A stretch of 64,000 bases of DNA from Pseudomonas asplenii (GTDB lineage Bacteria > Pseudomonadota > Gammaproteobacteria > Pseudomonadales > Pseudomonadaceae): NCBI RefSeq assembly GCF_001293465.1, contig NZ_JSYZ01000023.1, positions 1 to 64,000 on the forward strand. The letters are read 5' to 3'. The translations under genes were made by a program, and so were the position numbers. Below, piece after piece: positions 30,634-39,792 of the stretch (position 1 is its first letter; every line of letters begins with the position of its first letter). The notes under the pieces are model-generated. The model made no database searches. It was not told where the DNA came from and was given only the letters and a program-made list of their open reading frames with translations.

Positions 30634-31557
30634 ATGGGCAAGCTCGCTCTGGCCGCCAAGATCACCCACGTGCCGTCCATGTACCTGTCCGAACTGCCCG
30701 GCCCACGCCAGGGCTTCCGCCAGGCCGCCATCGACGGGCATCACGAGATCAGCCGACGCTGCCGCGAACTGGGCGTGGACACCATCGTCGTGTTCGACAC
30801 CCACTGGCTGGTCAACGCCAACTACCACGTGCTCTGCAGCCCGCACTTCGAGGGCGTCTACACCAGCAACGAGCTGCCGCACTTCATCAGCAACATGCCC
30901 TACGCCTTTCCCGGCAACAGTGAACTGGGCAAGCTGCTGGCCGACACCTGCAACCGCTTCGGGGTCGAGACCATGGCCCACCACGCCACCACCCTGGGCC
31001 CGGAATACGGCACGCTGGTGCCGATGCGCTACATGAACCAGGACCAGCATTTCAAGGTGGTCTCGGTCTCGGCCCTGTGCACCTCGCACTTCCTCGCCGA
31101 CAGCGCGCGCCTGGGCTGGGCCATGCGCAAGGCGGTCGAGGACCACTACGACGGTACCGTGGCGTTTCTCGCCAGCGGCTCGCTGTCCCATCGCTTTGCC
31201 CAGAACGGCCAGGCGCCGGATTTCGCCACCAAGGTCTGGAGCCCGTTCCTGGAAACCCTGGACAACCGCGTGGTGAAAATGTGGGAAGACGCCGAATGGG
31301 CGGACTTCTGCGCGATGCTCCCGGAATACGCCGCCAAGGGCCACGGCGAAGGTTTCATGCATGACACGGCGATGCTGCTCGGTGCACTCGGCTGGTCGGC
31401 CTATGACGGCCATGTCGAAGTGCTGACCCCGTACTTCGGCTCCTCCGGCACCGGGCAGATCAACGCCCTGTTCCCGGTCACGCCCCAGGACGGTTCGGCG
31501 ATCCCCGCCGCCCAGGCCTCCAACCCCGCGTCGGTCGGCCTTGCCAACCGCCTTTGA
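30634..31557 (+). CDS. hpaD: HpaD, homoprotocatechuate 2,3-dioxygenase (extradiol, class III)
   Basis: A 307-aa LigB-type extradiol dioxygenase. It starts MGKLALAAKITHVPSMYLSE; the iron-ligand histidines are in AKITHVPS (about residues 8-15) and in the FDTHWLVN region (about 55-62); HHATTLGPEYGTLVPMRYMN (about 115-134) and ASGSLSHRF (about 183-191) are further family motifs. It opens the ring of 3,4-dihydroxyphenylacetate to 5-carboxymethyl-2-hydroxymuconate semialdehyde. It follows hpaE after an 80-bp gap, and AACCCC with GGAG (CCGGAGAACCCC) precedes the ATG. Confidence 0.92.
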   Translation: MGKLALAAKITHVPSMYLSELPGPRQGFRQAAIDGHHEISRRCRELGVDTIVVFDTHWLVNANYHVLCSPHFEGVYTSNELPHFISNMPYAFPGNSELGKLLADTCNRFGVETMAHHATTLGPEYGTLVPMRYMNQDQHFKVVSVSALCTSHFLADSARLGWAMRKAVEDHYDGTVAFLASGSLSHRFAQNGQAPDFATKVWSPFLETLDNRVVKMWEDAEWADFCAMLPEYAAKGHGEGFMHDTAMLLGALGWSAYDGHVEVLTPYFGSSGTGQINALFPVTPQDGSAIPAAQASNPASVGLANRL

Positions 31558-31572
31558 CTCCAGGAGCCGCTC

Positions 31573-31983
31573 ATGCCCCATCTGGTATTGCTCTACACCC
31601 CGGACCTTGAGGCCGAGGCCGATATCCCGTCGCTGTGCCGACGCCTGGCCGACACCATGCTCCAGGCCCGCGACGAAAGCGGCAAGGCGGTGTTTCCCAC
31701 CGGCGGCACCCGGGTGCTGGCCTACCCCGCCGCGCATTGCGCGGTGGCCGACGGCCGGGGTGACTACGGCTTTCTCTACGCCAACCTGCGCATGGGCCAA
31801 GGGCGCAGCCGGGCCGTGCACAGTGCGGTCGGCGACAGCCTGCTGGCGGTGCTGAAGGAAGTCCTGGACCCGCTGGTAAAGCGACGACCGATCGGCATCA
31901 CCCTGCAGATCGACGAAAGCCAGGCCCAGGTCTACGACGGCAAGCACAGCAGCCTGCACCCGCTGTTCAACGGCCGCGCCTGA
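31573..31983 (+). CDS. hpaF: HpaF, 5-carboxymethyl-2-hydroxymuconate delta-isomerase
   Basis: A 136-aa protein of the CHM isomerase family (tautomerase fold). MPHLVLLYTPDLEAE at the start retains Pro2, the probable catalytic base of the tautomerase superfamily. LRMGQGRSRAVHSAVGDSLL (about 73-92) and RPIGITLQIDESQAQVYDGK (about 101-120) are the other conserved parts. It isomerises CHM to 5-oxo-pent-3-ene-1,2,5-tricarboxylate, the substrate of HpaG. The 15-bp gap to hpaD and CAGGAG (31560-31565) before ATG put it in the same operon. Confidence 0.92.
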   Translation: MPHLVLLYTPDLEAEADIPSLCRRLADTMLQARDESGKAVFPTGGTRVLAYPAAHCAVADGRGDYGFLYANLRMGQGRSRAVHSAVGDSLLAVLKEVLDPLVKRRPIGITLQIDESQAQVYDGKHSSLHPLFNGRA

Positions 31984-32019
31984 GCCCATCCCGTCTCATC
32001 CCATAAAAAGTACAAGACC

Positions 32020-33327
32020 ATGAGCACGCCCCACTCCGCCTCGACCCTGTGCGCGGCACAGGACCCTGCTGCCAGCGCTCACCGCCAGGTGACCTGGCGA
32101 CTGATTCCACTGCTGCTGGTGTGCTACCTGTTCGCGCACCTGGACCGGATCAATATCGGCTTCGCCAAGATGCAGATGGCCGCCGACCTGCACCTGAGCG
32201 ATACGGTCTACGGCCTGGGTGCCGGGCTGTTCTTCATTGCCTACGCGCTGTTCGGCGTGCCGAGCAACCTGGCGCTGGAGCGGATCGGGCCACGGCGCTG
32301 GATCGCCACGCTGATGGTGGTGTGGGGCGCGCTGTCGACCAGCATGCTGCTGATCGACAGCAGCGGCGTGTTCTACCTGTTGCGCTTTGCCCTGGGGGCG
32401 GCCGAGGCCGGCTTCTTCCCAGGCATTCTGGTGTACCTCAACCGTTGGTATCCGGCCGGGCGCCGGGCGCAGGTGACCGCGCTGTTCGCGATTGCCGTGC
32501 CCCTGGCGGGCGTGGTCGGCGGACCGCTGTCCGGTGCCATTCTCAGCCTCATGCACAACACCGCCGGCCTGGCCGGCTGGCAATGGATGTTCCTGCTTGA
32601 GGGCGCGCCGGTGATCCTGCTCGGCCTGCTGGTGCTGGCGGTGCTGCCGGAGCATTTCGAAAGCGTGGCCTGGCTCGACGACGGGCAGAAAGCCGCCCTG
32701 CGCGAGGCATTCGGCCGCGAGGAACAGCGCAAGGTGGTCACCTCCTTCGCCGGCCTGCTGGCGAACCGGGCGATCTGGCTGCTGGTGGCGATCTATTGCG
32801 CGGTGATGCTGGCGGTCAACACCCTGGCGTTCTGGATGCCGAGCCTGATCCATGGCGCCGGCATCGGCAACGACGCCAGCGTCGGCCTGCTCAGCGCACT
32901 GCCGTACCTGATCGGCTGCGTGTTCATGCTCGCCTGCGGCCGCTCTTCGGACCGTCGCCGGGAGCGCCGCTGGCACCTGTGCGTGCCGCTGCTGATGGCC
33001 GCCTTCGGCATCGCCCTGGCCGGCCTCGCACCGGAGCAGCCGCTACCGGTGATGGCCGGGCTGATCATCGCCGGCATGGGCGCCAGCGCCGCTCTGCCGA
33101 TGTTCTGGCAACTGCCGCCGGCCTACCTCAATGACCGGACCCAAGGCACCGGCATCGCCCTGATCAGTTCCCTGGGCAGCATCGCCTCGTTCCTCACCCC
33201 CTACTTCATCGGCTGGATGCGCGACACCACCCACAGCCCGAGCCTGGCCCTGCACATCCTGGCCCTGTTCATCGTCTTCGGCGGCCTGCTGGTGCTGCGC
33301 ACCCGGGCCGCCACCGTCAACCCTTGA
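32020..33327 (+). CDS. hpaX: HpaX-type MFS transporter for 4-hydroxyphenylacetate
   Basis: A 435-aa major facilitator of the anion:cation symporter group, with 12 predicted transmembrane helices. The first follows a 24-residue polar N-terminus (VTWRLIPLLLVCYLFAHLDR; the DRINIGFAKMQM signature marks the ACS family). The central cytoplasmic loop (about residues 215-235, EREEQRKVVTSF-like) is short. Position inside the hpa operon identifies the substrate as 4-hydroxyphenylacetate or an analogue. It overlaps or closely precedes hpaH (14-bp gap). Confidence 0.85.
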   Translation: MSTPHSASTLCAAQDPAASAHRQVTWRLIPLLLVCYLFAHLDRINIGFAKMQMAADLHLSDTVYGLGAGLFFIAYALFGVPSNLALERIGPRRWIATLMVVWGALSTSMLLIDSSGVFYLLRFALGAAEAGFFPGILVYLNRWYPAGRRAQVTALFAIAVPLAGVVGGPLSGAILSLMHNTAGLAGWQWMFLLEGAPVILLGLLVLAVLPEHFESVAWLDDGQKAALREAFGREEQRKVVTSFAGLLANRAIWLLVAIYCAVMLAVNTLAFWMPSLIHGAGIGNDASVGLLSALPYLIGCVFMLACGRSSDRRRERRWHLCVPLLMAAFGIALAGLAPEQPLPVMAGLIIAGMGASAALPMFWQLPPAYLNDRTQGTGIALISSLGSIASFLTPYFIGWMRDTTHSPSLALHILALFIVFGGLLVLRTRAATVNP

Positions 33328-33341
33328 AAGAGATTGCCTCC

Positions 33342-34145
33342 ATGCTCGACTCCACCTTGATCCAGCAAGCCGCCGCCCGCCTCGACCAGGCCGAACGTTC
33401 GCGCGAACAGGTCCGCCAGTTCTCGCTCGACCACCCCGGCATCACCATCGAGGACGCCTACGCGATCCAGCGCGCCTGGGTCGCGAAAAAGATCGAAGGC
33501 GGCCGCAAGCTGGTCGGCCACAAGATCGGCCTGACCTCGCGTGCCATGCAGGTGTCGTCGAACATCACCGAGCCGGACTACGGCGCGTTGCTCGACGACA
33601 TGTTCTTCGACGAAGGCAGCGACATTCCCTTCGAGCGCTTCATCGTCCCGCGGGTCGAAGTGGAGCTGGCGTTCATCCTCGGCAAGCCGCTCAAGGGCCC
33701 CAACTGCACAGTGTTCGACGTGCTCGACGCCACCGAGTGGGTGATCCCCGCCCTGGAAATCATCGATGCGCGCATCCAGCAGATCGACCCGCAGACCAAG
33801 GCCACGCGCAAGGTCTTCGACACCATCTCCGACAACGCCGCCAACGCCGGCGTGGTCATGGGTGGCCGCGCCGTACGACCGACCGACATCGATCTGCGCA
33901 AGGTGCCGGCGGTGCTGTACCGCAATGGCGTGATCGAGGAATCCGGCGTCAGCGCCGCGGTGCTCAACCACCCGGCCAAGGGCGTGGCGTGGCTGGCGAA
34001 CAAGCTGGCACCGTACGACGTCACTCTGCTGCCTGGACAGATCATCCTCGGTGGCTCGTTCACCCGTCCGGTCGCCGCCAACCCTGGCGATACCTTCCAC
34101 GTCGACTACGACCTGCTCGGCAGCATCGCCTGCCGCTTCGTCTGA
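33342..34145 (+). CDS. hpaH: HpaH, 2-oxo-hept-4-ene-1,7-dioate hydratase
   Basis: A 267-aa member of the MhpD/HpaH hydratase family (FAH-like fold). It starts MLDSTLIQQAAARLDQAERS; the frame extends to 33324 with a TTG but the ATG has AAAGAGA upstream. Family motifs: YAIQRAWVAKKIEGGRKLVG (about 39-58), HKIGLTSRAMQVSSNITEPD (about 60-79), and RVEVELAFILGKPLKGP with acidic metal ligands (about 105-121). It hydrates the product of HpaG to 2,4-dihydroxy-hept-2-ene-1,7-dioate. It follows hpaX in a run of closely packed genes. Confidence 0.92.
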   Translation: MLDSTLIQQAAARLDQAERSREQVRQFSLDHPGITIEDAYAIQRAWVAKKIEGGRKLVGHKIGLTSRAMQVSSNITEPDYGALLDDMFFDEGSDIPFERFIVPRVEVELAFILGKPLKGPNCTVFDVLDATEWVIPALEIIDARIQQIDPQTKATRKVFDTISDNAANAGVVMGGRAVRPTDIDLRKVPAVLYRNGVIEESGVSAAVLNHPAKGVAWLANKLAPYDVTLLPGQIILGGSFTRPVAANPGDTFHVDYDLLGSIACRFV

Positions 34146-34161
34146 ACCGGAGGACACGCTC

Positions 34162-34959
34162 ATGCTGATCAATACCTTCAAGGCTCGCCTCAAAGCCAGG
34201 GAGCCACAGATCGGCCTCTGGCTGGGGCTGGCCGATGCCTACTGCGCGGAACTGGCGGCCAATGCCGGTTTCGACTGGCTGCTGATCGACGGCGAACACG
34301 CCCCGAACGACCTGCGCAGCCTGCTCGGCCAGTTGCAGGCGATGGCGCCCTACCCGTCACAGCCGATCATCCGCCCGGTCATCGGCGACACCGCGCTGAT
34401 CAAGCAGGTGCTGGACATCGGCGCGCAGACCCTGCTGGTGCCGATGGTCGAGACCGCGGAGCAGGCACGGGAACTGGTCCGCGCCATCAGCTACCCGCCC
34501 AAGGGCATTCGCGGCGTGGGCAGCGCCCTGGCCCGGGCCTCGCGCTGGAACACGCTGCCCGGCTACCTGGACAAGGCCGATGAGCAGATGTGCCTGCTGG
34601 TGCAGATCGAGAACCGCGAGGGCCTGGCCAACCTCGACGAAATCGCTGCGGTCGAGGGCGTGGACGGGGTGTTCATCGGCCCGGCCGACCTGTCGGCGTC
34701 GATGGGCCATCGCGGCAATCCGGGCCATCCGCAAGTGCAGGCGGCGATCGAGGATGCCATCCTGCGGGTGGGCAAGGCTGGCAAGGCGGCGGGGATTCTG
34801 AGTGCGGACGAGACACTGGCTCGACGCTACCTGGCACTGGGCGCACTGTTCGTCGCGGTGGGCGTCGACACCACGGTGCTGATGCGTGGATTGCAGACGC
34901 TGGCGGCGCGTTTCAAGGAAACCGGACAACCCGCAACGTCGGGGGGTGGGGTCTACTGA
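34162..34959 (+). CDS. hpaI: HpaI, 4-hydroxy-2-oxo-heptane-1,7-dioate aldolase
   Basis: A 265-aa class II aldolase of the HpcH/HpaI family. It starts MLINTFKARLKAREPQIGLW with GGAGGACACGCTC upstream. Catalytic residues: the His in LLIDGEHAPND (about 39-49), the metal ligands Glu in LLVQIENREGLANLDEIAAV (about 148-167) and Asp in VFIGPADLSASMGH (about 174-187). It splits the hydrated intermediate to pyruvate and succinic semialdehyde, the last step here. Succinic semialdehyde dehydrogenase is not in the window. Last gene of the operon. Confidence 0.93.
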   Translation: MLINTFKARLKAREPQIGLWLGLADAYCAELAANAGFDWLLIDGEHAPNDLRSLLGQLQAMAPYPSQPIIRPVIGDTALIKQVLDIGAQTLLVPMVETAEQARELVRAISYPPKGIRGVGSALARASRWNTLPGYLDKADEQMCLLVQIENREGLANLDEIAAVEGVDGVFIGPADLSASMGHRGNPGHPQVQAAIEDAILRVGKAGKAAGILSADETLARRYLALGALFVAVGVDTTVLMRGLQTLAARFKETGQPATSGGGVY

Positions 34960-34974
34960 CTGTTGGTTTTCCGA

Positions 34975-34997
34975 GGGTGGTGCCAGTAACACCACCC
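34975..34997. terminator. Hairpin after hpaI
   Basis: A perfect 8-bp stem GGGTGGTG / CACCACCC with a 7-nt loop, 16 bases past the hpaI stop. No T-run on the plus strand, so termination would be partial at best. Confidence 0.45.
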
Positions 34998-35005
34998 AAC
35001 CCGAC

Positions 35006-35263
35006 TCAAATGGCGTTGTTAGTGACGACAATAAGTCCCTGGGAGCGGGCATGCCCTGCAATCATCTGGTCATAGGGACCAATGGGCTGTCCAACCCTGG
35101 CCAACTCTGCACGAAGCTGGCCAGTGTGTACCGCTGCGGCCTGATCATAAGCCAGCACCTCCAGGCGTGCTGCAAAGCCCTCGACATCAGCCAGGTTGCG
35201 CTCAGGGTTCGAGGATTTTTCAGCGCCGTAGATCAGCTCCATCAACGTGACAGTGCTGATGCA
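35006..35263 (-). pseudogene. vapC-like PIN-domain toxin gene fragment
   Basis: The frame encodes CISTVTLMELIYGAEKSSNP, then ERNLADVEGFAARLEVLAYD, QAAAVHTGQLRAELARVG and GPYDQMIAGHARSQGLIVVTNN. This is the middle and end of a VapC PIN ribonuclease (the ExxG/D region and the D-Q-MIA, TNN motifs). The N-terminal DTN acidic motif is gone: the residues before Cys are unrelated. The C-terminus after TNNA is cut by TGA, where family members continue with REFERV. No vapB antitoxin is next to it. A dead toxin-antitoxin remnant. Confidence 0.85.
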
Positions 35264-35442
35264 CGAGCACCTCACCCCTAACGATTGCCACACACTTTGC
35301 CGTATAGCCCTTCCTCCAGCCTTAACAGAATTGAACATCCGCAGCCCATGAGAACCGTTCTCAGGGGTTTAGTGTCTATACTCACGCTAGCCGTTGAACC
35401 ATACCCTTCCTTGATCACCCCACAGCTCACCAGGCCCAAGAC

Positions 35443-36192
35443 GTGAAGTATTCGGTACTTGTTGCAGTGCTGTTCTGCCTGCTGCCCGGCACTCCTGCCA
35501 GGGCCGAGCACTATCAGGTCGTCACCGAGGAGTGGGCGCCGTACAACTATCTGGAGAACGGCCAACTTACCGGCATGGCCACGGAGGTGGTACGGGGCAT
35601 CATGGCAATGACCGGCGACGAGTTCGACATGATGATGGTGCCCAGCATGCGCGCCACCCGTTCCTTGCAGAACCAGCCCAGGACCATCATGTATTCGCTG
35701 TTTCGCACGGCGGAGCGCGAGCCCTTGTACAAATGGGTCGGGCCCATCGCGGAGGAATCCATTCATCCCTACCAGTTGGCCAATACGCGGCAGCCGGTGA
35801 CTACCCTGGAGCAACTGATGCAGGCTCCACGCATCACCACCCGGCATGCCGGCCTGATCCCCGACACCCTGCAGGCGCAGGGCTTCCAGAACCTCGAGAA
35901 AAGCGCCACCGGGAGCCAGCAGCTCTATCGCATGCTGCTGGCCGGACGCACCGAGATCGTCGTCGGCGACACCGATGCCGGCGTGGCCTACTACTGCCGC
36001 CAGTTGGGCATCGAGCCCGGCACACTGCGGCAGGTTCCCATCGAGCTGTACCGGTCCTCACTCTACATCGCCTTCAGCCTCGACTCCGACGACCAGGTGG
36101 TCGCCAACTGGGCTCGCGCACTGGAACACATGCGTCAGTCAGGCGAGCTGGAGCGCATCCAGAATCGCTACAGGGCGGCTGCCGGGCCGTGA
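35443..36192 (+). CDS. Periplasmic solute-binding protein (family 3, amino-acid type)
   Basis: A 249-aa protein with a GTG start and a signal peptide (VKYSVLVAVLFCLLPGTPARA, cleaved after residue 21). The mature domain starts EHYQVVTEEWAPYNYLENGQ (the usual ligand-binding lobe opening of SBP_bac_3) and holds MATEVVRGIMAMTGDEFDMM and LQAQGFQNLEKSATG. It has no permease or ATPase neighbour, so it may be an orphan binding protein, perhaps a sensory or storage one. Ligand cannot be told. Followed by a 407-aa protein with a separate RBS. Confidence 0.8.
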   Translation: MKYSVLVAVLFCLLPGTPARAEHYQVVTEEWAPYNYLENGQLTGMATEVVRGIMAMTGDEFDMMMVPSMRATRSLQNQPRTIMYSLFRTAEREPLYKWVGPIAEESIHPYQLANTRQPVTTLEQLMQAPRITTRHAGLIPDTLQAQGFQNLEKSATGSQQLYRMLLAGRTEIVVGDTDAGVAYYCRQLGIEPGTLRQVPIELYRSSLYIAFSLDSDDQVVANWARALEHMRQSGELERIQNRYRAAAGP

Positions 36193-36280
36193 GCGGCACA
36201 CGGCGCTGCGTGCAGGTGCTTTACCCCCGCCCTGTTCACCCCGCACCATAACGCCTTCGCACTCAAGGAGAACGTCGCGC

Positions 36281-37504
36281 ATGTTCGGCACCCTACTCGG
36301 CAAACTCTTCAATCGCCCGCTGACCGAAGAAGAGTTCGCCCGGAAGTTCATCCAGGCCGCTCGTCAGGCCGGCTATGGCGACCACCTCGAATACGTGCCC
36401 GATGAGTTTCGGCTGCTGCACGGCAACGGTGGCTACTTCAACCTTCACAACGCGTTTCGCGACTACCAGAAGGCTGAGAAGCCGAAGAAGGCCGCCGTAC
36501 TCGACGGCTACGTGGCCACGCTGCTCAACACCAAGAGCAAGACCCCGCAAACCTTCGCACAGGTCCGCCCCGCGCTGCGGCCGGTCATTCGCAACCTCGG
36601 CATGCTGGATGAAGTGCGCCTGCATCATGTTCGCAGCGAAGGCTGGGCAGCCCCCTACACGGTGGTCCACCGCGCCCTGGGCAAGGACTGCGTGATGCTG
36701 CTGGCGGTCGATTCCCCCGAATCCACGGCCACCTTGACCAAGGGGCCGGAGGAAAGCTGGGGCGTGACCTTCGACGAAGCCTTGTCGAGCGCGGTGCAGA
36801 ACCTGCGGGAAACGACGCCGGAGGCCTTCGAACCCATCATCCCGGGGCTGTATCTGGGTCGCTGGGGCGACGGTTACGACATCAGCCGGGTGCTGCTGCC
36901 GGATGTCCTGCAGCGTGCCCCGATCAAGGGCCGCCCGGTGTTCATGATCCCCACCAACGACGTGCTGATGGTGACCGGCGACAAGGACGAGCAAGGCATG
37001 GCCCAGATGGTCGAGGTCAGCTTCAAGGCGATGGAAAACGGCCGGGCCGTCTCCAGCCAGATCTACACCTACCAGGAGCAGGACATCGTCCCCTTCCAGG
37101 CCGGGAACGAAGCGCTCAAGGCGCGTCTTGCCACCCTGGAACACCTGCTGCTGCAGGGTACCTACCACACGCAGAAGGAACTGCTCGACAAGATCCATGA
37201 AGAGCAGCAGGAAGACGTGTTCGTGGCCTCCTACATGCTCTACCAGCGCTCGGAGGACGACAGCCGGACCTTCTCGATGTGCAGTTGGACACAGAGCGTC
37301 GACAGCCTGCTGCCCCAGACCGACCGGGTGGTCCTGGTCGAGCCGCAGGAGGATGGCAGCGCCCGGACCCAGGTGTTCGCATGGGATGAGCTGGTGCCCA
37401 GGGTCGCAACGCTGCTGACACCGGCCAGTGTCTATCCTCCGCGCTATCGCACGACCGGCTTTCCCACCAGCGAGCAGTTACAGGAACTGACGCCGCTGGG
37501 TTGA
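36281..37504 (+). CDS. DUF1444-like hypothetical protein (407 aa)
   Basis: The ATG at 36281 has AAGGAG (36265-36270) upstream; the open frame from 35975 is antisense or out of phase with the binding protein and is not used. The product is soluble: MFGTLLGKLFNRPLTEEEFA, then GYGDHLEYVPDEFRLLHGNG, a central part with GLYLGRWGDGYDISRVLLPD (about 195-214) and FMIPTNDVLMVTGDKDEQGM (about 227-246). The N-terminal part resembles DUF1444 (YtpQ) proteins of unknown role, but the fit is weak. No signal peptide or catalytic residues are obvious. Confidence 0.6.
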   Translation: MFGTLLGKLFNRPLTEEEFARKFIQAARQAGYGDHLEYVPDEFRLLHGNGGYFNLHNAFRDYQKAEKPKKAAVLDGYVATLLNTKSKTPQTFAQVRPALRPVIRNLGMLDEVRLHHVRSEGWAAPYTVVHRALGKDCVMLLAVDSPESTATLTKGPEESWGVTFDEALSSAVQNLRETTPEAFEPIIPGLYLGRWGDGYDISRVLLPDVLQRAPIKGRPVFMIPTNDVLMVTGDKDEQGMAQMVEVSFKAMENGRAVSSQIYTYQEQDIVPFQAGNEALKARLATLEHLLLQGTYHTQKELLDKIHEEQQEDVFVASYMLYQRSEDDSRTFSMCSWTQSVDSLLPQTDRVVLVEPQEDGSARTQVFAWDELVPRVATLLTPASVYPPRYRTTGFPTSEQLQELTPLG

Positions 37505-37534
37505 TGCCAGCGAGTGCGTGGCCCGCCGGGCCGA

Positions 37535-38668
37535 TCACCAACCGTGCAAGCGTCCCCACCGCCGCAGGCTCCCGTCCTCTTCCAGGGCCTCATAGCCGGG
37601 GAACTGGGCACCCGTGGCGCAGGCATGGTTCGGCAGGATGCGCAAACGGGTACCGATCGGGTAGCGCTCCAGCACATCGCACTCGACCGACTCATGGGAC
37701 GCGACGCCGTGCTCCTGGTTGGTACTGCTCAGCAGCAGGCCTTCGATAGGCGTCCCATCAGCGGCACAGACCTGCCCATAGCCAAAGTCCCGGGCCTGGG
37801 ACTGGGTACCACGGTCGCGACTCATGGCCATCCACCCCGAGTCGGTGATGATCCAACCCTTCTGCGGCTGATGACCGATGACGGTGGTCAACACACTCAA
37901 CGCCAGCTCAGGCATCGCGCAGACCCCGATGTTGAGCATCACCAGATCGAAGAACACATAGACACCCGCACGCAGTTCGGTGACACCCGCCAGATCCGCG
38001 GCACTCAATGCCGTCGGCGTGGACCCCACACTCACCTCGGGGCATGGCAACCCTGCCGCGCGAATGGCTTGTGCCGCCGCCACGCACTCGCGACGCTCGA
38101 CTTCGGCCAGGGCCTGCAAGGCCTGCGGGGTGTCGAGCTTGTAGCTTTCGCCGGCATGGGTCAGAACCCCAACCAGAGTCACGCCGCCGTCGTGCAGGAC
38201 CTTGGCGATCTCTATCAGCAACGGATCGTCGCTGCGCACTCCCGAGCGATGATGATCGCTGTCGATTTCGATGTAGACCTCGAAGCTGGCGCGGTGGCTA
38301 CGGGCAAAGTCCACCATGGCCTGGGCGCCCAGCACGCTGTCGGTGATGATTTTCAGCGAGCAGCCCCGACGGCGAAGTGCCCAGGCCTGGTCGAGCTTGC
38401 TCGGGGCCATGGCCACGGCGTAGAGAATGTCCGTGATGCCGTCCGCGAAAAAGGCCTCGGCCTCCCTGAGCGTCGACACGGTAATCCCGCTGGCTCCGGC
38501 AGCGATCTGTGCCCGAGCCACCTGCAGACACTTGGAGGTTTTGACGTGAGGCCGCAAACGCACACCCAGCCTGTCCGCCCGGGCCTGCATGCGCGCAATG
38601 TTGCGGTGCATGCGGGCGACATCGATGATCGCGGCGGGGGTGTTCAGGGTTTCGAGCGACGCACTCAT
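37535..38668 (-). CDS. D-threonine aldolase / D-serine dehydratase-like PLP enzyme (DSD1 family)
   Basis: A 377-aa protein (start ATG 38668 with GGAG upstream). The alanine-racemase-type N-terminal barrel carries RLRPHVKTSK (about residues 37-46, PLP lysine), followed by VYIEIDSDHHRSGV (about 130-143) and VSVGSTPTALSA (about 200-211). The C-terminal domain has LPNHACATGAQFPGYEALEE (about 345-364), with the His and Cys metal ligands of this family. It cleaves D-beta-hydroxy amino acids or dehydrates D-serine. Divergent from the LysR at 38764; the shared promoter carries a TTAACGT / ACGTTAA dyad. Confidence 0.82.
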   Translation of the reverse strand: MSASLETLNTPAAIIDVARMHRNIARMQARADRLGVRLRPHVKTSKCLQVARAQIAAGASGITVSTLREAEAFFADGITDILYAVAMAPSKLDQAWALRRRGCSLKIITDSVLGAQAMVDFARSHRASFEVYIEIDSDHHRSGVRSDDPLLIEIAKVLHDGGVTLVGVLTHAGESYKLDTPQALQALAEVERRECVAAAQAIRAAGLPCPEVSVGSTPTALSAADLAGVTELRAGVYVFFDLVMLNIGVCAMPELALSVLTTVIGHQPQKGWIITDSGWMAMSRDRGTQSQARDFGYGQVCAADGTPIEGLLLSSTNQEHGVASHESVECDVLERYPIGTRLRILPNHACATGAQFPGYEALEEDGSLRRWGRLHGW

Positions 38669-38727
38669 GGCTGATCTCCAGGGGGATGGTGAGCGCTGAA
38701 AACTAATACAGACACCCCATTCCCTGG

Positions 38728-38753
38728 TTAACGTCCCATTATCCATACGTTAA
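38728..38753. promoter_or_regulatory. LysR operator candidate
   Basis: TTAACGT (38728-38734) and ACGTTAA (38747-38753) form a perfect 7-bp inverted repeat with 12 bases between, in the 95-bp region between the divergent aldolase and LysR genes. Position and size suit a LysR recognition dyad, close to the LysR start at 38764. Confidence 0.6.
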
Positions 38754-38763
38754 GCTCAGCTAC

Positions 38764-39669
38764 ATGATCAGCATCCCCGACCTGCAGTTGATGACCACCC
38801 TCGCCCGCTCCAGATCGCTGAGCGAGGCGGCTCGCCATCTGCAGGTGACTGCGCCAGCACTCTCGATGCGCCTGCGCAAGCTCGAGGCGGACCTGGGAGT
38901 ACGTCTGGCGAACCGGGATGCCCGCTGCCTGAGGCTGACCGAGGAAGGTGAGCGGCTGGCGCAGGAAGGCCTGCAGTTGCTGCGGCAACTGGAGGAGTTG
39001 TCCGATTCGATGGTGTCACCCGACGGGGGACTGAGGGGCCACCTCAAACTGGCAGCCCCTTTCGGGTTCGGTCGCTTGCGCATCGCCCCCATCATCGCGC
39101 GCTTTGCCAAATTGCACCCGCGGCTCAGGCTCGAACTCGATCTGCGCGAAGCACCCTGGGCGGATCGACACAACTGCGATGCCGTGATCCATATCGGCCC
39201 CATCAGCGACAGCTCGTGGACGGCGCAGACCCTGGCCAGCAACGAGCGCTGGCTCTGCGCTTCCCCCGGCTACCTGAAGCAGTACGGTGTGCCTCGACAT
39301 CCCGACGAACTGGACCGGCACCGCTGCATTTCGATTCGGGAAAACCATGAACCGGCGACGGTCTGGCAACTGCGCAAAGGGCAGCTTCAGGCAACCCTGC
39401 CTATCACACCGGCGATGGTGACCAACGATGGCGGCGTGGCCCGTCGCTGGGCGGAACAGGATCTGGGGCTGGTGCTCAGATCGCAGTGGGATGTCGCCGA
39501 ATCCCTGGCCAGCGGGTCATTGCTGCGGGTGCTGGCCGACTGGCAGTTCGAGTCCGCACCGATCCTGTTGCTGGTGCCAACGCGCAAGCAGCGTTCTGGC
39601 AAACTGCAAGCCCTGTGCAGCTTTCTCGGCGACTCGCTGCGTACGCCTGGCGGATCTGCGGACAGATAA
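38764..39669 (+). CDS. LysR family transcriptional regulator
   Basis: A 301-aa protein. The winged helix at residues 4-63 reads IPDLQLMTTLARSRSLSEAA, RHLQVTAPALSMRLRKLEAD, with effector domain from about 88 (GLRGHLKLAAPFGFGRLRIA). It is divergent from the D-threonine-aldolase-like gene and probably controls it in response to a D-amino acid. The dyad at 38728-38753 lies within its own promoter, consistent with autoregulation. Confidence 0.88.
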   Translation: MISIPDLQLMTTLARSRSLSEAARHLQVTAPALSMRLRKLEADLGVRLANRDARCLRLTEEGERLAQEGLQLLRQLEELSDSMVSPDGGLRGHLKLAAPFGFGRLRIAPIIARFAKLHPRLRLELDLREAPWADRHNCDAVIHIGPISDSSWTAQTLASNERWLCASPGYLKQYGVPRHPDELDRHRCISIRENHEPATVWQLRKGQLQATLPITPAMVTNDGGVARRWAEQDLGLVLRSQWDVAESLASGSLLRVLADWQFESAPILLLVPTRKQRSGKLQALCSFLGDSLRTPGGSADR

Positions 39670-39792
39670 GTCGGCATCACCCAGGCCACCGGCCGGTGGC
39701 ACTGTACAGGACGCCCGGAGGGTTAAGGCCCGTGTCCATGATGCCCTGGCCGTGGCCATCCCCTCACCCACAAGGGATGGCCCGGCCTTGGC

